Assembly: GCA_031216445.1 (NCBI GenBank)
Contig: CM062197.1
Span: 377,501-441,500 of the forward strand
Origin: Lateolabrax maculatus
Taxonomy: Eukaryota; Chordata; Actinopteri; Acropomatiformes; Lateolabracidae
Direction of reading: 5' to 3'
Length of the DNA: 64,000 bases
In this document: in pieces, positions 1-11,800 of the stretch
How the letters are laid out: each line of letters begins with the position of its first letter
Numbering within the stretch: position 1 is the first letter of the stretch
Translations under genes and position numbers: made by a program
The notes under the pieces: generated by a model
The model's database searches: none
The model's input: the letters and a program-made list of their open reading frames with translations, nothing else
Told to the model about the DNA's origin: nothing

Positions 1-332
1 AGATCAATATTAGAAAACGTAAATAACAAAAAACATTAAAAGTGGTAGTTTACTAATCATTACTACTATTAAATTTTAAGATGTTGTAATAATAAAAAAT
101 ACTAATAATAATTCTGATCTTCACACTGCCAATATTATACAGAATAATAATATTACAAAAACAATAATGATGTTAAGATTATTATTAATAATCAAGATTA
201 CAACAAATAAAATAATAAAAAAATATAAAAACAAATCTAAATATATATATCAAAATGTATTTTAAATTGTAACAAACTTAACAGTATAGTACTGAAGACA
301 ATGACAGTGATGAAGATGATGATGATACTTAC

Positions 333-394
333 TTGCCCAGCTCCTCGTACAGCTGATACTCTTCGGTGAAACGAGTGCAGATGACCGTTGCCAT
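333..394 (-). CDS. camk2a: CaMKII alpha, first coding exon (rest outside window)
   Basis: The reverse strand encodes MATVICTRFTEEYQLYEELG and then two bases of a Lys codon before a consensus donor (GTAAGT at 332-327). This is the invariant N-terminus of calcium/calmodulin-dependent protein kinase II, whose first coding exon breaks at this point, just before the glycine loop of the kinase domain. The residues MAT..CTRFTEEYQL..EELG fit the alpha isoform better than beta, gamma or delta, though one exon cannot fully settle this. The kinase is a dodecameric Ser/Thr kinase acting in neuronal calcium signalling and synaptic plasticity. The remaining exons would lie left of base 1. The gene is transcribed leftward, so its promoter and 5' UTR lie just right of 394. 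Confidence 0.9.
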
Positions 395-779
395 GGTGAC
401 CTGGTAGGGCGAGGGTCAGGGGGCTCCCTGTCCGTCTTCCTCTGAGGATGATGATGATGATGATGATGAAGGCCAAGAGTTACACCTGTCTGTTTGTGCG
501 TCTGTCTGAAGGATGGAGGAGAGAAGACAGAAAGAGAAGAAGAAGAGGATGAAAAGAAGAGAGATGGAGAGAGAGAGTTCTAGTTCTGGACGGGGAGAGG
601 AAGAGGAGGAGGAAGAGGAGGAAGAAGAAGATGGAGGGATGATGGAGAGAGCAGTGAGGAGAGCTGCTTCTCTCTGTCTCTCTGTCCTGATCTGTGGGTG
701 AGAGGAAGAGAGAGTGACGCTTTCAGGAGCTCAACCTGCCCGCCCACTCGCCCCCGTCAGCCAATCACAGGCCAGGACG

Positions 780-782
<3 letters not shown>
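395..782 (-). promoter_or_regulatory. camk2a: Probable camk2a 5' UTR and promoter region
   Basis: Directly upstream of the camk2a start on the reverse strand lies a purine-rich stretch (about 500-660 on the + strand, pyrimidine-rich in the transcript sense), with a short (GAT)n run at 447-467. A CCAAT-type box sits at about 759-768 (GCCAATCACA). A transcription start cannot be fixed by eye. The assignment rests on position and on the absence of any other gene here. Confidence 0.4.

Positions 783-839
<57 letters not shown>
783..839. repeat. (CA)n microsatellite
   Basis: About 28 uninterrupted CA units, lying upstream of camk2a. Confidence 0.97.
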
Positions 840-842
<3 letters not shown>

Positions 843-920
843 CACCATGGTAACTGCATCCTCTCTCTCTGTGCTGGAAAGTAAGACTGCAAATACGTCG
901 AGCTCTGAGACATTATTCAG

Positions 921-1200
921 GAACTAAAACTGCAATACTGTAAATATTATTACTGCTAATACTGATACAACTAATACTGCATATACTACTACTGCAGGAA
1001 ACATTACAGCATATACTACTACAGCATATACTACTACAGAATATACTACTACAGCATATACTATTACTGCTATTACTACTGCACAAACTACTACTGCATA
1101 TACTACTACAGCATATACTACTACTGCATAAACTACTACAGCATATACTACTACTGCATAAACTACTACTGCATATACTAGTACTGCATAAACTAATAAG
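921..1200. repeat. Degenerate ACT/GCATAT minisatellite
   Basis: Imperfect tandem copies of a unit close to ACTACTACTGCATAT (also with ACAGCATAT). The Ser/Cys/Ile-rich open frame seen on the reverse strand is a by-product of this repeat and not a gene. Confidence 0.85.
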
Positions 1201-2400
1201 CAAGCACTAATATATCTGAAACTGCAAATACTGCTGCTACTGTTGATACTGCAAATATTACTGCTTCTGCTACGACTGCCGCTATTTCAAGGGCAGGAGC
1301 TTCTACTGACCCAACCGCCTCTCTGAGGCCCGGGCGAAGCCCTGTCCTTTCTTTGGCAGAGGTCTCTGAAGCACCCTGGACCCTGGACGGCAGCCTTGGC
1401 TGACACGTCTCCAGTGTCTTGTGGAGACTGGGGACGGTACCTGTGGACCGGAGGACCGGAGGTTCCCATCTATCTAAATATCGGAGTGTCACAGCGCTCA
1501 GCCTCCCTGGGAAAGTTTCTGTCCGACTGCCTGTCAAACCTCAGGAGGACTGAAGTGGATTCTGACCCGGTCATGGAGTCCTATCCTATAAGGCCAAACT
1601 GCCATTGATTGTTACTTTTAGAGTCAATTCATTGATTAGTCTCAATGGACAGAAAAATTATCTTTAAAGGAAAACAATCACAATATTTGCTGGTTTGGTT
1701 TGATAGTAATTTGAAGATCAATACTTTGAGAAAATCGAGAAAATAATTATGAAATGAATCCACAGTGAACGTAATTGTTGGTTGGAGCCCTGGTTGTTTA
1801 TGGTTTGGTATTTTCTTGAGTCTTGGCGACCTGTGGCCGGAGGGATGGACCTCCTCCTCCTCCTCCTCCTCCTCCCCTTCCTCCTCTTTCTGCTTTCTGT
1901 CTATTTTTAGGTTTGTTTATCTCCATGGGGACGATCCTCTCTCTTTCTGTTTCTCTGTCTTTCTGTCACTCATATTTTCTGCTTGGTTTCCTCTTTCCAA
2001 GTCTCCTCTCCTCCTCCTCCTCCTCCCTGGAGAGAGGAGGAGGAGGAGTGAAGCACAGTGGAGTTCAGACTGAGCTCTGCTGGAAGATCTGAAAAACCAT
2101 CAAAACGTCCATATGTGCAGCTGGAATCAAACTACTGACAAGTTCAAGTCTTCAGTTTCTCCAAACCGCTGCCGGTGCCTCCTGCTGGCCGCACAGAGCA
2201 TTACACTCAACAACAGCTGAGGATCCGCTCAGTAGCTGTTCTAGAGCTTTCAATCATGTCACATGATCTTCATCAGCAGGTGAAGTTTTCTTTGTTGTCA
2301 TGAAACTGAAAATTCAAATTTCCATTATTTTCTGAGCACATTAAGGTCTTTGATGAAGCAACAGTTCACTGATCAGAAGTTGTGTTGGTGTTTCATGTGT
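1201..2400. other. Intergenic, no recognisable gene
   Basis: A GC-richer island at about 1285-1600 has short open frames on both strands but matches no family I recognise; it may be an old transposon fragment. Pyrimidine/purine tracts lie at 1848-1890 and 2005-2048. The rest is AT-rich with no visible exon. Confidence 0.5.
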
Positions 2401-2414
2401 TAGTGATAAAGCTG

Positions 2415-2600
2415 AGGCAAGACCAGCAGCACCAGCAGCACCAGGAGGACTGGGAGGACTGGGAACAACGGGTGGACTGGGAGGACCGGGAGGACAAGGA
2501 GGACTGGGAGCACCGGGAGGACCGGGGGGACCAGCAGCACCAGGAGGACTGGGAGGACCAGCAGCATCGGGAGGACTGGGAGCACTGGGTCTGCTCTACA
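2415..2600. repeat. G-rich minisatellite (CCAGGAGGACTGGGAG-like unit)
   Basis: Short units of the type GACCAGCAGCACCAGGAG and GACTGGGAG are repeated head to tail with substitutions. The acidic/Trp-rich frame on one strand and the Leu/Val/Pro-rich frame on the other come from the repeat. Confidence 0.85.
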
Positions 2601-4128
2601 GGAGCCTCAGGTGGAGCCTCTTGATATTGACGAGGGACCAGTCAGTTATTATTATTATTTTATCTGTGGGAGCTGGATGAAGCTGCAGGCGCTGATGTGG
2701 TGAGTTGGGCTTCATGTTTCAGCAGCAGCAGATGTTCTGTGAACATCAGCAGACGAAACTCAGTGGAAACATCTTCAGAAGGACCAAGAAGAAGGTATCT
2801 CACCTGGACCAGGTGACAGCAGAAAACAGATTCACCTCCGTCTGCATCGGGTTTCAGATCAGGTGGATTTCAAAATATACTCATTCAGTGCTGCTGTCAA
2901 GCACACTGCCTGTGTATACTAATGAGGACCTTTAAACAGAGACCAGACTAAATGTCCTCACTGTGATGGCATAAGCTATAACACACACACACACACACAC
3001 ACAGTGCTGTCTTCTGCTGCCCCCTGCTGGTCACAGCTGAACTCTGCAGAAACCTGCAGCCCATCAGCAGTTCATGATGACAGTAATAACTTCCTGTCAG
3101 CTGTGGTCAGAGCACCAACGCTGTGTGGACAAACCTTCATCTTCAGATAAACACTTTACATCTATTTTACTAAATAACATCTGTTCACTCAGTCTGAACG
3201 ATTCCACTTCCATCTTGTTTTCTTTTTACCGGAAACTGCAAAACTCTTGTTAGTGAGACGAAACCAGACACAGATTTTATAAATATGGAAGCTGCCAACA
3301 GACTCTTCACATATAAAGACTGAAATGAGACAGTGAGAAAGTCTGTTTACCAGGGTAAACTGTAGTTCCCCAAAGCAGGTTTCCTTTAAACTGTAAATAT
3401 TTATTTATTTAAATGAACTTCTAATGTTGTGACTGATGTTTTTGCTCTTTTGGTTACGTAGTGATGTCTTATCACACAAACAGATCAGGTAGAATCATCT
3501 CCAGGTTGTCGTGTCTTCGCCCTCTTTGCTCTTCTTCTCTGGTTTCCTTCAGGTATCTGCGGTGAGGCCTCCAGGGGGCGCTGCTGCCTTCAACATACAT
3601 CAACAAAGACTTTGAGGCTGTTTGTTTCCTGGCAGCTGATAATATGAAACAGGTCCTTTACTGCAGTAATAGTACTAACACACACGGTGGAAATACTCCA
3701 CTACAAGAAAAAGTCCTGCACTCAAAACCTTCAGTAAAGAATCTAAGTTTTATCAGCAGAAAGTCCTTAAAGTAAAGTCTTCCTGCTGCAGTAAAGAGTT
3801 CCCGCTGCAGTAAAGAGTTCCTGTCAGTGTTTTATTATCTCTGATGTTTCTGGATTAATATTCCTGTTGCATTCATGTGTCTGTTGCATTTTACTGCTGT
3901 AGATGTTTCAGGTTGAGCTCATTTTAACTCCTTTATATATTATGAGTTTGTACAGGACTGTAATGTAAATGTACTCAGTTATTTTCCACCAGTGAACTGA
4001 GGGCAGGGTGAGGGTGGATCAGGGCCTACAGGGTCTGGATCTGGTCCCTGATGATTCCTGATCCTCAAAAGAGAGAATAAAAACACAAACAGACGCAAGA
4101 TGCAACATAAAAGGAAGAGAAGAAGAAA
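2601..4128. other. Intergenic between camk2a and sra1
   Basis: No coding exon recognised. It contains a short (AC)n at 2980-3001, AT-rich single-copy sequence, and a dispersed repeat listed separately at 3655-3990. Confidence 0.5.
3655..3990. repeat. Dispersed repeat, copy 1
   Basis: The block reading roughly CAGTAAAGAGTTCCTGTCAG through GATGTTTCAGGTTGAGCTCA recurs almost unchanged at 54940-55080, and its first half (CTCCACTACAAG..AAAGTCCTGC) recurs at 54378-54400. This family occurs many times across the window in pieces rich in AGTAAAAGTAC motifs, as is common in percomorph genomes. Confidence 0.8.
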
Positions 4129-4134
4129 TTTAAT
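4129..4134 (-). terminator. sra1: Candidate sra1 polyadenylation signal (ATTAAA)
   Basis: ATTAAA on the reverse strand, about 440 bases beyond the sra1 stop. It is the first clear signal variant noticed downstream. Confidence 0.4.
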
Positions 4135-4570
4135 CCCACATTAGATTCATCACGACTGAAGAGAAACAAACTTAAACTGAGGTCCACTGTTAATGCAAAG
4201 AGCTGCTGTGATTGGAGGAAATATCACATGACCTCAGATCGTTAAGGGAGTCCAGAACCAGGCCCGAGACAGGGGGGTCGGGGCTGGTTGCTCGGGTGTT
4301 GCTAAGTAGAGTCCGGAGTTTAACCTTCAGGGATCAAAGAGTCTAGGAGGTCTACATTCACACCACTGAAAATCAAAACCTAAATCTAATGTTAAGTTCC
4401 AGTTTCCAAAACCACAAACTGGCTTATTCGGATCCAGTTTACTGCAAAATACATCAGACTGATGTTCAGCTGCTGGGGGCACCACCAGCACCAGATCCTG
4501 GTTTTGGTTAAAAGAGTCAAAGTTGGCAGAGAGCAGAAAGAAACCTGCTGATTGTGCAGGATTAACAGAG

Positions 4571-6966
4571 TCAGGACTGGGAGACTGGATCCTGGACTGG
4601 TTCTGCACGGTCGTGGACTGGTTCTGCTGGGTCCTGAACTGGTTCTGCAAGTTTCTTAAGTGGTTCTAAGAGTTCTGGACTTAGTTTTCGGGTCTCAGCG
4701 ATGAGCCGTTTGACACCGACCATCCATTGGCTGACTTCGGTCACATGATCGACCATCAGAGAGCGATGGATCTCATCAGCCGAGTCCCAGTGACCAGCCT
4801 GTAACTCTGAGAGACAGACAGGTGGACAGACAGTCAGACAGGTAAGTATCAGACAGACAGACAGACAGACGTCTGGTGTGTGTGTAATCAGACAGTTACC
4901 CAGAGACAGGGTGTCCATGCGTCTCCGGACAGGTAGGCTCAGTCTACCTGTCCTCCAGCTGTCCTCCAGGAGGCGGAGCCTCTTTGCCACATCATTGCAC
5001 ACCTGATCCTGCAAACAGAGGTCAAAGGTCACACAGTCAACCAGAGTTACACCGGTGTCTGTGAGGTCTGCAGCCGCTCTGCTCTTTGTTTCAGTTTCAG
5101 TTGAACTAAAGTCTGACGGCTGCTGAGACTCGATCATCATCATCATCATCATCGTCGTCAGTAGTAATTATTTTATATAATATTAATATATTCACAGTTA
5201 TGAACCAACCTGTTGTACACGAAGGGTTAAAACTCACTTTAACAGTGTGTCTGCAGGCGGCGAGCGCCCGGCCCAACAACAACACCACGGCCTCTACGTC
5301 AGGCTCACTCTCTGATTGGCTGCTGTCAGACTCTCTCTGACTTCTCATTGGTCCCAGGGGAGGAGGGGGAGTGGCCACACAGCCAGGAGGAGGACGAGCT
5401 ACGAAGAAGAGACGAGGACATGACACGAGGATCGGTTCTGCTTCGTGTCATATGAAAACCTTCTTCTTCTGCGTCTCCTCACCTGGGTGCGGAGGGGGTG
5501 GGGCTACACCACCTGGAGGGGGAGCCAGAGGGTTAGAGGAGGTCGGAGTCATGGGTGGAGCTCCTGAAGCTGCCGGAGGAGCCGCTCTCCTGTTCAGGAG
5601 GTTCCTCTGTGGTCCGCGGGCCACCTGAAGGCCGTAGGAGAACTGAGGGGGGTCGTTCCAACCCCGGTCCTGGTTACCTAGGCAACAGGGACAGACAGAC
5701 AGGGTTATCTGTAAAGGAACAGTTCAACTTTTTAGGAAATATATCCAGAAGGGCAGCACACCAGAGAGCGGAGGGAGGCAGTGACTCAGGCGAGTTTCAG
5801 TTATCAATATAATAGTCAAGACACTAATCGATCAATCAGCCAGTCATTTCTGCTCCAGTTCATTCCATATCATTCACAGTATCTCAGTTTGTCTACAGGT
5901 CTCACTTGCCTCATATTGATCACGTGTTCTTCTTTAATCACTTTTCCACATGCTGTGTTTTAACAGTTTGGAGTTGTTGCCTCCACAGTATTTAGACTCA
6001 CATTATCTGGGTCACAGAATACAGTGTAACACCGGACACTGACTCCAACCAAACTCCACCAGAGTTTGGGCTGCCTTTTCAACCAGGACATGACGTGGCT
6101 CATTTAGGAATCGACAGGTTCTGCCACTCAATGCTGCATTTAAATGATCAAAACAACTACTTCAGTTCACTAAAATCTTTTAATGTAAGGAGTTTATTTA
6201 CACCGCTACAGTCACATCACTGCTTTAATGTGAAAACATCAGGACAACCAGCAAGAAACCTTCTATTTTTACCTGAATAATTACTGTTCGGTGAATTATT
6301 CGCTTGACGAACTAAAAGCAACATCCAATTTATTTCTAAGTTCTTGCCACATGTTTTAATGTAGTTCATCAATACGTTGTGTAAATACGCCATCACTGTT
6401 TACTGGGGTCAAACCAGTCCCACCCTGGGTCCGGCCCGGGGCTGGACCTGGGTCCGTTACATCACAGTTACATCACTGTCACATCACAGTTACATCACTG
6501 TTACATCACTGTGACATCACAGTGACATCACAGTCACATCACTGTGACATCACAGTGACATCACAGTCACATCACTGTGACATCACAGTGACATCACAGT
6601 GACATCACAGTGATGTCTGTGATGTCACTGTGACATCACAGTGACATCACAGTGACATCACAGTCACAGGGACCGAAGCCTGCTGGACAGTGACAACAAA
6701 CCTTCTATTCTACCCGAATAGTTGCTGTGCTGAATTATTTGTCGGCCGAATTAAAACAACTGCCCGGTAATAAGAAAATACCTCGTTATGTTTCCAAAGA
6801 GAGTAATTATTAACTTTGCAGATTTCTGAACGCAGCTCGTCGAGCCACATGTGTCTGAACCAGCCTTACAGGACGGAGGCTGGCTTTCGGATCAATATTC
6901 ACTTGATGAATCTCCGTCCGGAGCCGATCAGCGACGCTCACCTGGTTTGATGTACCTGTCCTCCAT
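4571..6966 (-). CDS. sra1: Steroid receptor RNA activator protein (SRAP)
   Basis: Five coding exons on the reverse strand with matching phases: 6966-6942, 5677-5483, 5398-5238, 5008-4900 and 4806-4571, giving 241 aa against about 236 in human. The start is MEDRYIKPG; exon 2 gives the conserved RGWNDPPQFSYGLQ followed by a Pro-rich linker; exon 5 carries the family signature DEIHRSLMVDHVTEVSQWMV and GVKRLIAE, part of the C-terminal helical bundle. The mammalian gene is known both as a non-coding RNA coactivator of steroid receptors and as this protein; which acts here cannot be seen. The C-terminus ends in a degenerate repeat (AEPVQDPAEPVHDRAEPVQD) not expected from the mammalian protein. The gene diverges from apbb3, with about 1.9 kb between start codons. 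Family assignment is secure; exact exon ends are by splice consensus. Confidence 0.93.
5711..5750 (+). repeat. End of a TTAA-class miniature transposon (partial)
   Basis: In sra1 intron 1, AAAGGAACAGTTCAACTTTTTAG resembles the terminal inverted repeat of short fish elements whose other end carries the AGCCAGGCTAGC..TATGCTAAGCTAAGC block seen in nipal4 introns. I found no partner end here. Confidence 0.4.
6468..6668. repeat. Tandem near-palindromic 11-mer array (GTGACATCACA)
   Basis: About 18 tandem units of CATCACAGTGA, CATCACTGTGA and CATCACAGTCA lie in sra1 intron 1, with a change of orientation near 6612-6640 (TGATGTCTGTGATGTCACTG) that would let the array fold back. The unit contains TGACATCA, one base from the CRE/AP-1 core TGACGTCA. 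Confidence 0.9.
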
Positions 6967-8240
6967 GTTGGATTCCACCGTGAGGTTTAAAGGTTTAAAG
7001 GTTTTCGGTAACTTCGTGTTTTAACTTTGTGTTTGATTAAACAGACATAAAACTCCTGTGTACGTTGCGGTATAATGTTCAGTTTAAAGGAGCTACATCC
7101 GTGTCAAGCACCCGGCACTCAGCAAAGGAACTTCCGCTACGATTTTCAAAAATAATTCTCATGTTTGTTGCTCAATACGTTTATAATAAAGTGATGTTAC
7201 ACTTTTCTACTCTGGTAATAAAATCTGGACGACTAACACATTGTTTGAAAGGTTTGAGTGAAATTTAACAGTAACATTGTATTTAAGAATTACATTTTTT
7301 TTATTTCAAATGTATTTTTGATAAAGTATAGAAAAGTAGATATGTCAAAACAATAAATTAAAAAATCTGAGTTATGAGATTAACAATATGGAGGTTATCT
7401 TTTATTATTTTTCTAATAAACGTGATAAGATATTGGATACCGTTATTTTGCGTTGTACGTCATTCTCCATAGTTACAACAAACCTTAGGCTTTTACTTTG
7501 TAGGGGAACCTGTGTGGCATCCTGTGACGTTCTTGAGCTTCACGCGCTCCCTACCGTCAAAACGTTTCCGGGACACGTGGCCACTGTGGCACACCTACAA
7601 TGACGTCATCCAGCGGTAATCTGACCTCTGTCAGTGAAACTTGATGATGAAATCCTTTGTTTCTTATTGATTAACACGAACCTGTCTGTTTATGATCACT
7701 TTTATTGACTATTGAAATGTTTCTCTGATTAACTCACAGTGGGAACATGATTCAAAAACAAAGTGTTATTTCAGGTGGGTAAATGTTAATATGTTTTCTC
7801 ACAGACGGTTTAAAACACGGAATAAACATCACCAAATCTCATTTTAATAACATTACATTTTTTACACCTTTCTTTTTTGAAAATATTTTAAAAAGTTCTA
7901 TGTGTATTTTAAGTAAATGTATTTAATGTCGTTTTTTTACAGTGAAGGTCGAATGAGGCAGAGAGGGAGGGGAGTGATGACATCAGCAGGAGGAGGAGGA
8001 GGGAGGAGGAGGAAAACAGCATCCTTCATCAGACAGAGAGGAGAGAGAGAGAGGAGGGACGCACGAGAGGAGAGAGAGAGAAGACGCCGGGACGGAAATA
8101 AAAATAGAGAAGAAGAAGAAGACTGATGGTGTCGTCTGAGAGAGGGACGGACGGAGGGACGAGAGACACCGAGACAGACAGACAGACAGAGAGAGAGAGA
8201 GAGACGGGCAGGAGGAGGCTTTAACATCTGTCATCTGGGC
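6967..8240. other. Divergent promoter interval between sra1 and apbb3
   Basis: No coding exon recognised. AT-rich segments at about 7280-7400 and 7780-7920 flank a CpG-containing patch at 7436-7620. The GA-rich block at 7950-8215 could be transcribed as apbb3 5' UTR, but its open frames are low-complexity. The untranslated first exon of apbb3 must lie here or within the TG array, and I cannot place it. Confidence 0.5.
7601..7608. promoter_or_regulatory. Perfect CRE (TGACGTCA)
   Basis: An eight-base CREB/ATF palindrome, with an E-box-like CACGTGG at about 7575-7581. It lies in the CpG-containing patch between the divergently transcribed sra1 and apbb3. Function is inferred from motif and location only. 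Confidence 0.45.
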
Positions 8241-8860
8241 CTGTGTGTGTGTGTGTGAGTGTGTGTGTGTGAGTGTGTGTGTGTGTGTGTGTGTGAGTGT
8301 GTGAGTGTGTGTGTGAGTGTGTGAGTGTGTGAGTGTGAGTGTGAGTGTGTGAGTGTGTGTGTGAGTGTGTGAGTGTGAGTGTGAGTGTGTGAGTGTGTGT
8401 GTGAGTGTGTGTGTGTGTGTGAGTGTGTGAGTGTGAGTGTGTGAGTGTGTGAGTGTGTGAGTGTGAGTGTGTGAGTGTGTGAGTGTGAGTGTGAGTGTGT
8501 GTGAGTGTGTGTGTGAGTGTGTGTGTGAGTGTGTGTGTGAGTGTGTGAGTGTGTGAGTGTGAGTGTGAGTGTGTGAGTGTGTGTGTGAGTGTGTGTGTGT
8601 GTGTGTGAGTGTGTGAGTGTGAGTGTGTGAGTGTGTGAGTGTGTGAGTGTGAGTGTGTGAGTGTGTGAGTGTGAGTGTGAGTGTGTGTGAGTGTGTGTGT
8701 GAGTGTGTGTGTGAGAGCGTGTGTGAGTGTGCGTGTGTGTGTGTGTGTGTGAGTGCGTGTGAGTGTGTGTGTGAGTGTGTGTGTGTGTGTGAGTGTGTGT
8801 GTGTGTGTTAGTGTGTGTGAGTGTGTGTGTGAGTGTGTGTGTGTGTGTGTGAGTGTGAGA
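8241..8860. repeat. (TG)n/(TGAG) array with higher-order duplication
   Basis: About 620 bases of TG with GAG interruptions. The interruption pattern of about 8356-8530 is repeated at about 8540-8714, which shows tandem duplication of a block of some 184 bases. The His/Thr open frames on the reverse strand are repeat by-products. The array runs almost to the first apbb3 coding exon. Confidence 0.95.
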
Positions 8861-8886
8861 CACCACACATGTTGGAGGGCGGAGCC

Positions 8887-11800
8887 ATGATGGGCAAGGA
8901 TTACATGTTGGCCATCATCATAGTCAATTATGACGGTGAGACACACACACACACACACACACACACGTCCCTGTAAACCTTCAGCCTTATGAGGACCTTC
9001 CTCTCTGTTGATTCTGTTTTTTTTAACACAAACATGTCAAAATGGGACATTGTGGTTTGACCCAGTCTGTACCATCATGTCCTCACTTCCTGTCACCTGA
9101 CACCTACCTGGTTAGCCAGGTGATCCTTTGGTTGTTCTGTATGTCTGGTTTCCAGCGGCGCCCAATCAGAGGTAACGGGTATCAGGTCGCTGGTTATCAC
9201 CTGAATGTGTTAACCAGGTTTGAGTCTTCAGGCTCAGGAGCAGGTGGAGCGCTGTGAAGAGTTTAAACACATTATTACAGGAGGAGGCAGCACTGCTGAG
9301 GAACCCTGGCAGGTAAATTCATATATTTATTTTCCCACTCAATGACTCTTTAACTTATATTAGAACAGTACAGGGAAGAAGTGCATCTATCAGCTGTGGG
9401 ACCAGCAAAGTACAGACCTGGCAGCCAATCAGGATCCAGACCGTTCTGAAGCTGCTGAGCCTCTGTCAAAATGATTTCCTGCATCACCAACTGAATGAGT
9501 GCAAGTTCCCGTGGCAACATGATCATAAGTTTGCACTGCGGTAATAACACGACTTTGTTCGATGACGGTAACATACGGCTCAACAAGTCTCAATATATAA
9601 CGCCTCCCCTCAGCTGACAATCTGTATCGTCAGGAACAGAATCAGTGAAAGGGCGGCAGTTTACCTGCTGAACATCACCTGCTCCGGACCAAGTCAGGTG
9701 TGCAGCATCAGTTACCATGGTGATCTAGCCAGGTTAATGAGAGCCTCCTTCCTGACATTAAAACTCTGGTTTAAACTCAACGCTCCTCACCCGTTAATCT
9801 GTTTCGTAGGAAACCCCCCAGAAAAGATCTTACTCTGGTTTTGAGGAACCTGAATGTGCTGCTCGGAGTTCTCTGGTAGGAACCGGGTTCCTGTGAACAC
9901 CTGATCCAGGTTCCTGAACAGCCTCTGTCGGCACAGAATGTAGTGACTGAAAGACTCACCTGCAGGCAGACTATCAGTTAACTTTAGCCTCAGCCTCTCA
10001 GCATGATGTCATAAAAATAAGGAGCTGCTTTTGTTTACTTCGGTCTGACATGAAGGACACATTATTTTATAAATTGCTATGAATTTTGATGGTTAATCTG
10101 CACCATTATCATTGTAAATGTATGCAAACTGAAAAAATAAGGGTTAGCAACAGTAACTAGGTGGGACGGGGCTTTGCGAAGGGCCCCTTTTCAGCTTTCT
10201 GACCCTCTAATAGGACACCCTCCATCAGTTACATGACCTCACTCTGAAAAAAGGTCAGACAGGACCCCACTAAGATAGAAGAACAGGGAGACACACACAG
10301 ATATGGCGGTGCTGTCCTGAGGGATTGTGGGACAAGAGAAGGACAGACTGCATGTTGGAGGTGATAGTGACAGAACAGACTGAGTGAGTTCATGTTTTTG
10401 GGAGTCTAACGGGGAGTCAGCAGCACACTGATGGAGGACGTCCTCGCATGAAAAACATCAGCATTGGCTGATTGTTAAAATGACCTCTGACTGAGTTTCA
10501 CCGGCTGTGACCTCTAACATGTTTAATCTGGATTAAAAAATCCTGTTCAAAGGGTTTCTGAGGAACAAGGTGCTGCATGTCTGAACCGTATGAACGTAGC
10601 TGGGATGATGGCAGACGTACAAAGTTCGGGTCAGAACAAACTAGTTTGTTCGAGTGTCGTCCAATAACCTTTTTCTTTCTGCTGTGAACAAATGAAGAGT
10701 TCTGATGAAGCACGCTGATACCTTTAGTCAAAGTTAAGGTCTTAATTTCCAAACTGAGAATCATTTAGGTGATAGGATGAAATTATTTGATATCACAACA
10801 AACCGCCCAGAGGTTTGTTTTAACTGCAGTTTCTGTTGTATTGACCAGTGCCCCCCCCCCCCCCCCCCCCGGCCATATCGTTGTCTCTCAATCAGTTGAT
10901 TCAGCGTTTTGTGTCTCTGAAGGTTTATTAATTATTCAAATCCTCTTCAGTTTCCTCTCTTTCTGTACAGCAGTGTGACCTCTAATTATTGTCTCTTGTA
11001 CATTTTGTACCAGGTTGATAAAATCATGAACACCGACAACACGATGCAACACCAGTGTGTCAGCAAGACAGGAGGCCTGGAAGACATTTAGTTCTTCCTC
11101 TGGAGGATACATTACATGTTTATATATTGACAGCATATTATACATATATCTAAGACTTTTTCTAAATCAGGGGCCACAAATCAGGACTTAATCACTTAAT
11201 TTGCTGCATTCCGGTGAATTTTTATGCATTTATATAGTCAAAAAAAAAAGAGCTAACAGCAAATTAACTTGTCAAATCAAACTGTCTTTGAAAGGAGACT
11301 ACAAAGTTCAGGTGCCAGACAACAATGTTATTTATTACCCCCAACCCTCACGCCGAGGATGTCCTCTTGACGGCATCATGTCACAGAACGCAGAGAAGCC
11401 AGAATTGTCTGTTCATATTTATATAGTCTATGGATATAACAACATTTAATATACACATATACACACACACAACAACCTGTCGTGCCTTAACATTCATATT
11501 TTGCCTACAGCATGCTCCGTTGCTGACATGGCAGCGGCTATCATTAACGAGGCGAGCTCGAAGTGGACTTGTTTGGGTAAAACGGGGCGACTGAAAAGAC
11601 AAGATCCTCAGCTTTATCTACATGCCAAGATATTAGTTGGCCTGACCGGAGCCTTTATGGGACACCCTGTGTGCGCTCCGCTTGCGTGTGCAGTCAAAGA
11701 TTGTACAGGTAGTTCGGTCCCATCAACGGTTTCTGGAATAAAGCTCCAAAAACCAGCTCAGAAACCAGAGAACAAAGAATCTTCCTGTTTCTAAGTTTAC

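Noticed and set aside
513..701. Glu/Arg-rich 62-codon frame (+)
   Set aside because: Low-complexity purine tract lying in the camk2a 5' region.
1396..1608. Possible exon (70 codons, +) in the camk2a-sra1 interval
   Set aside because: Open on both strands, with no splice-bounded family match; more likely a decayed repeat.
8221..8964. Long His/Thr open frames on the reverse strand
   Set aside because: They are translations of the TG/GAG array in two frames; no start context or homology.
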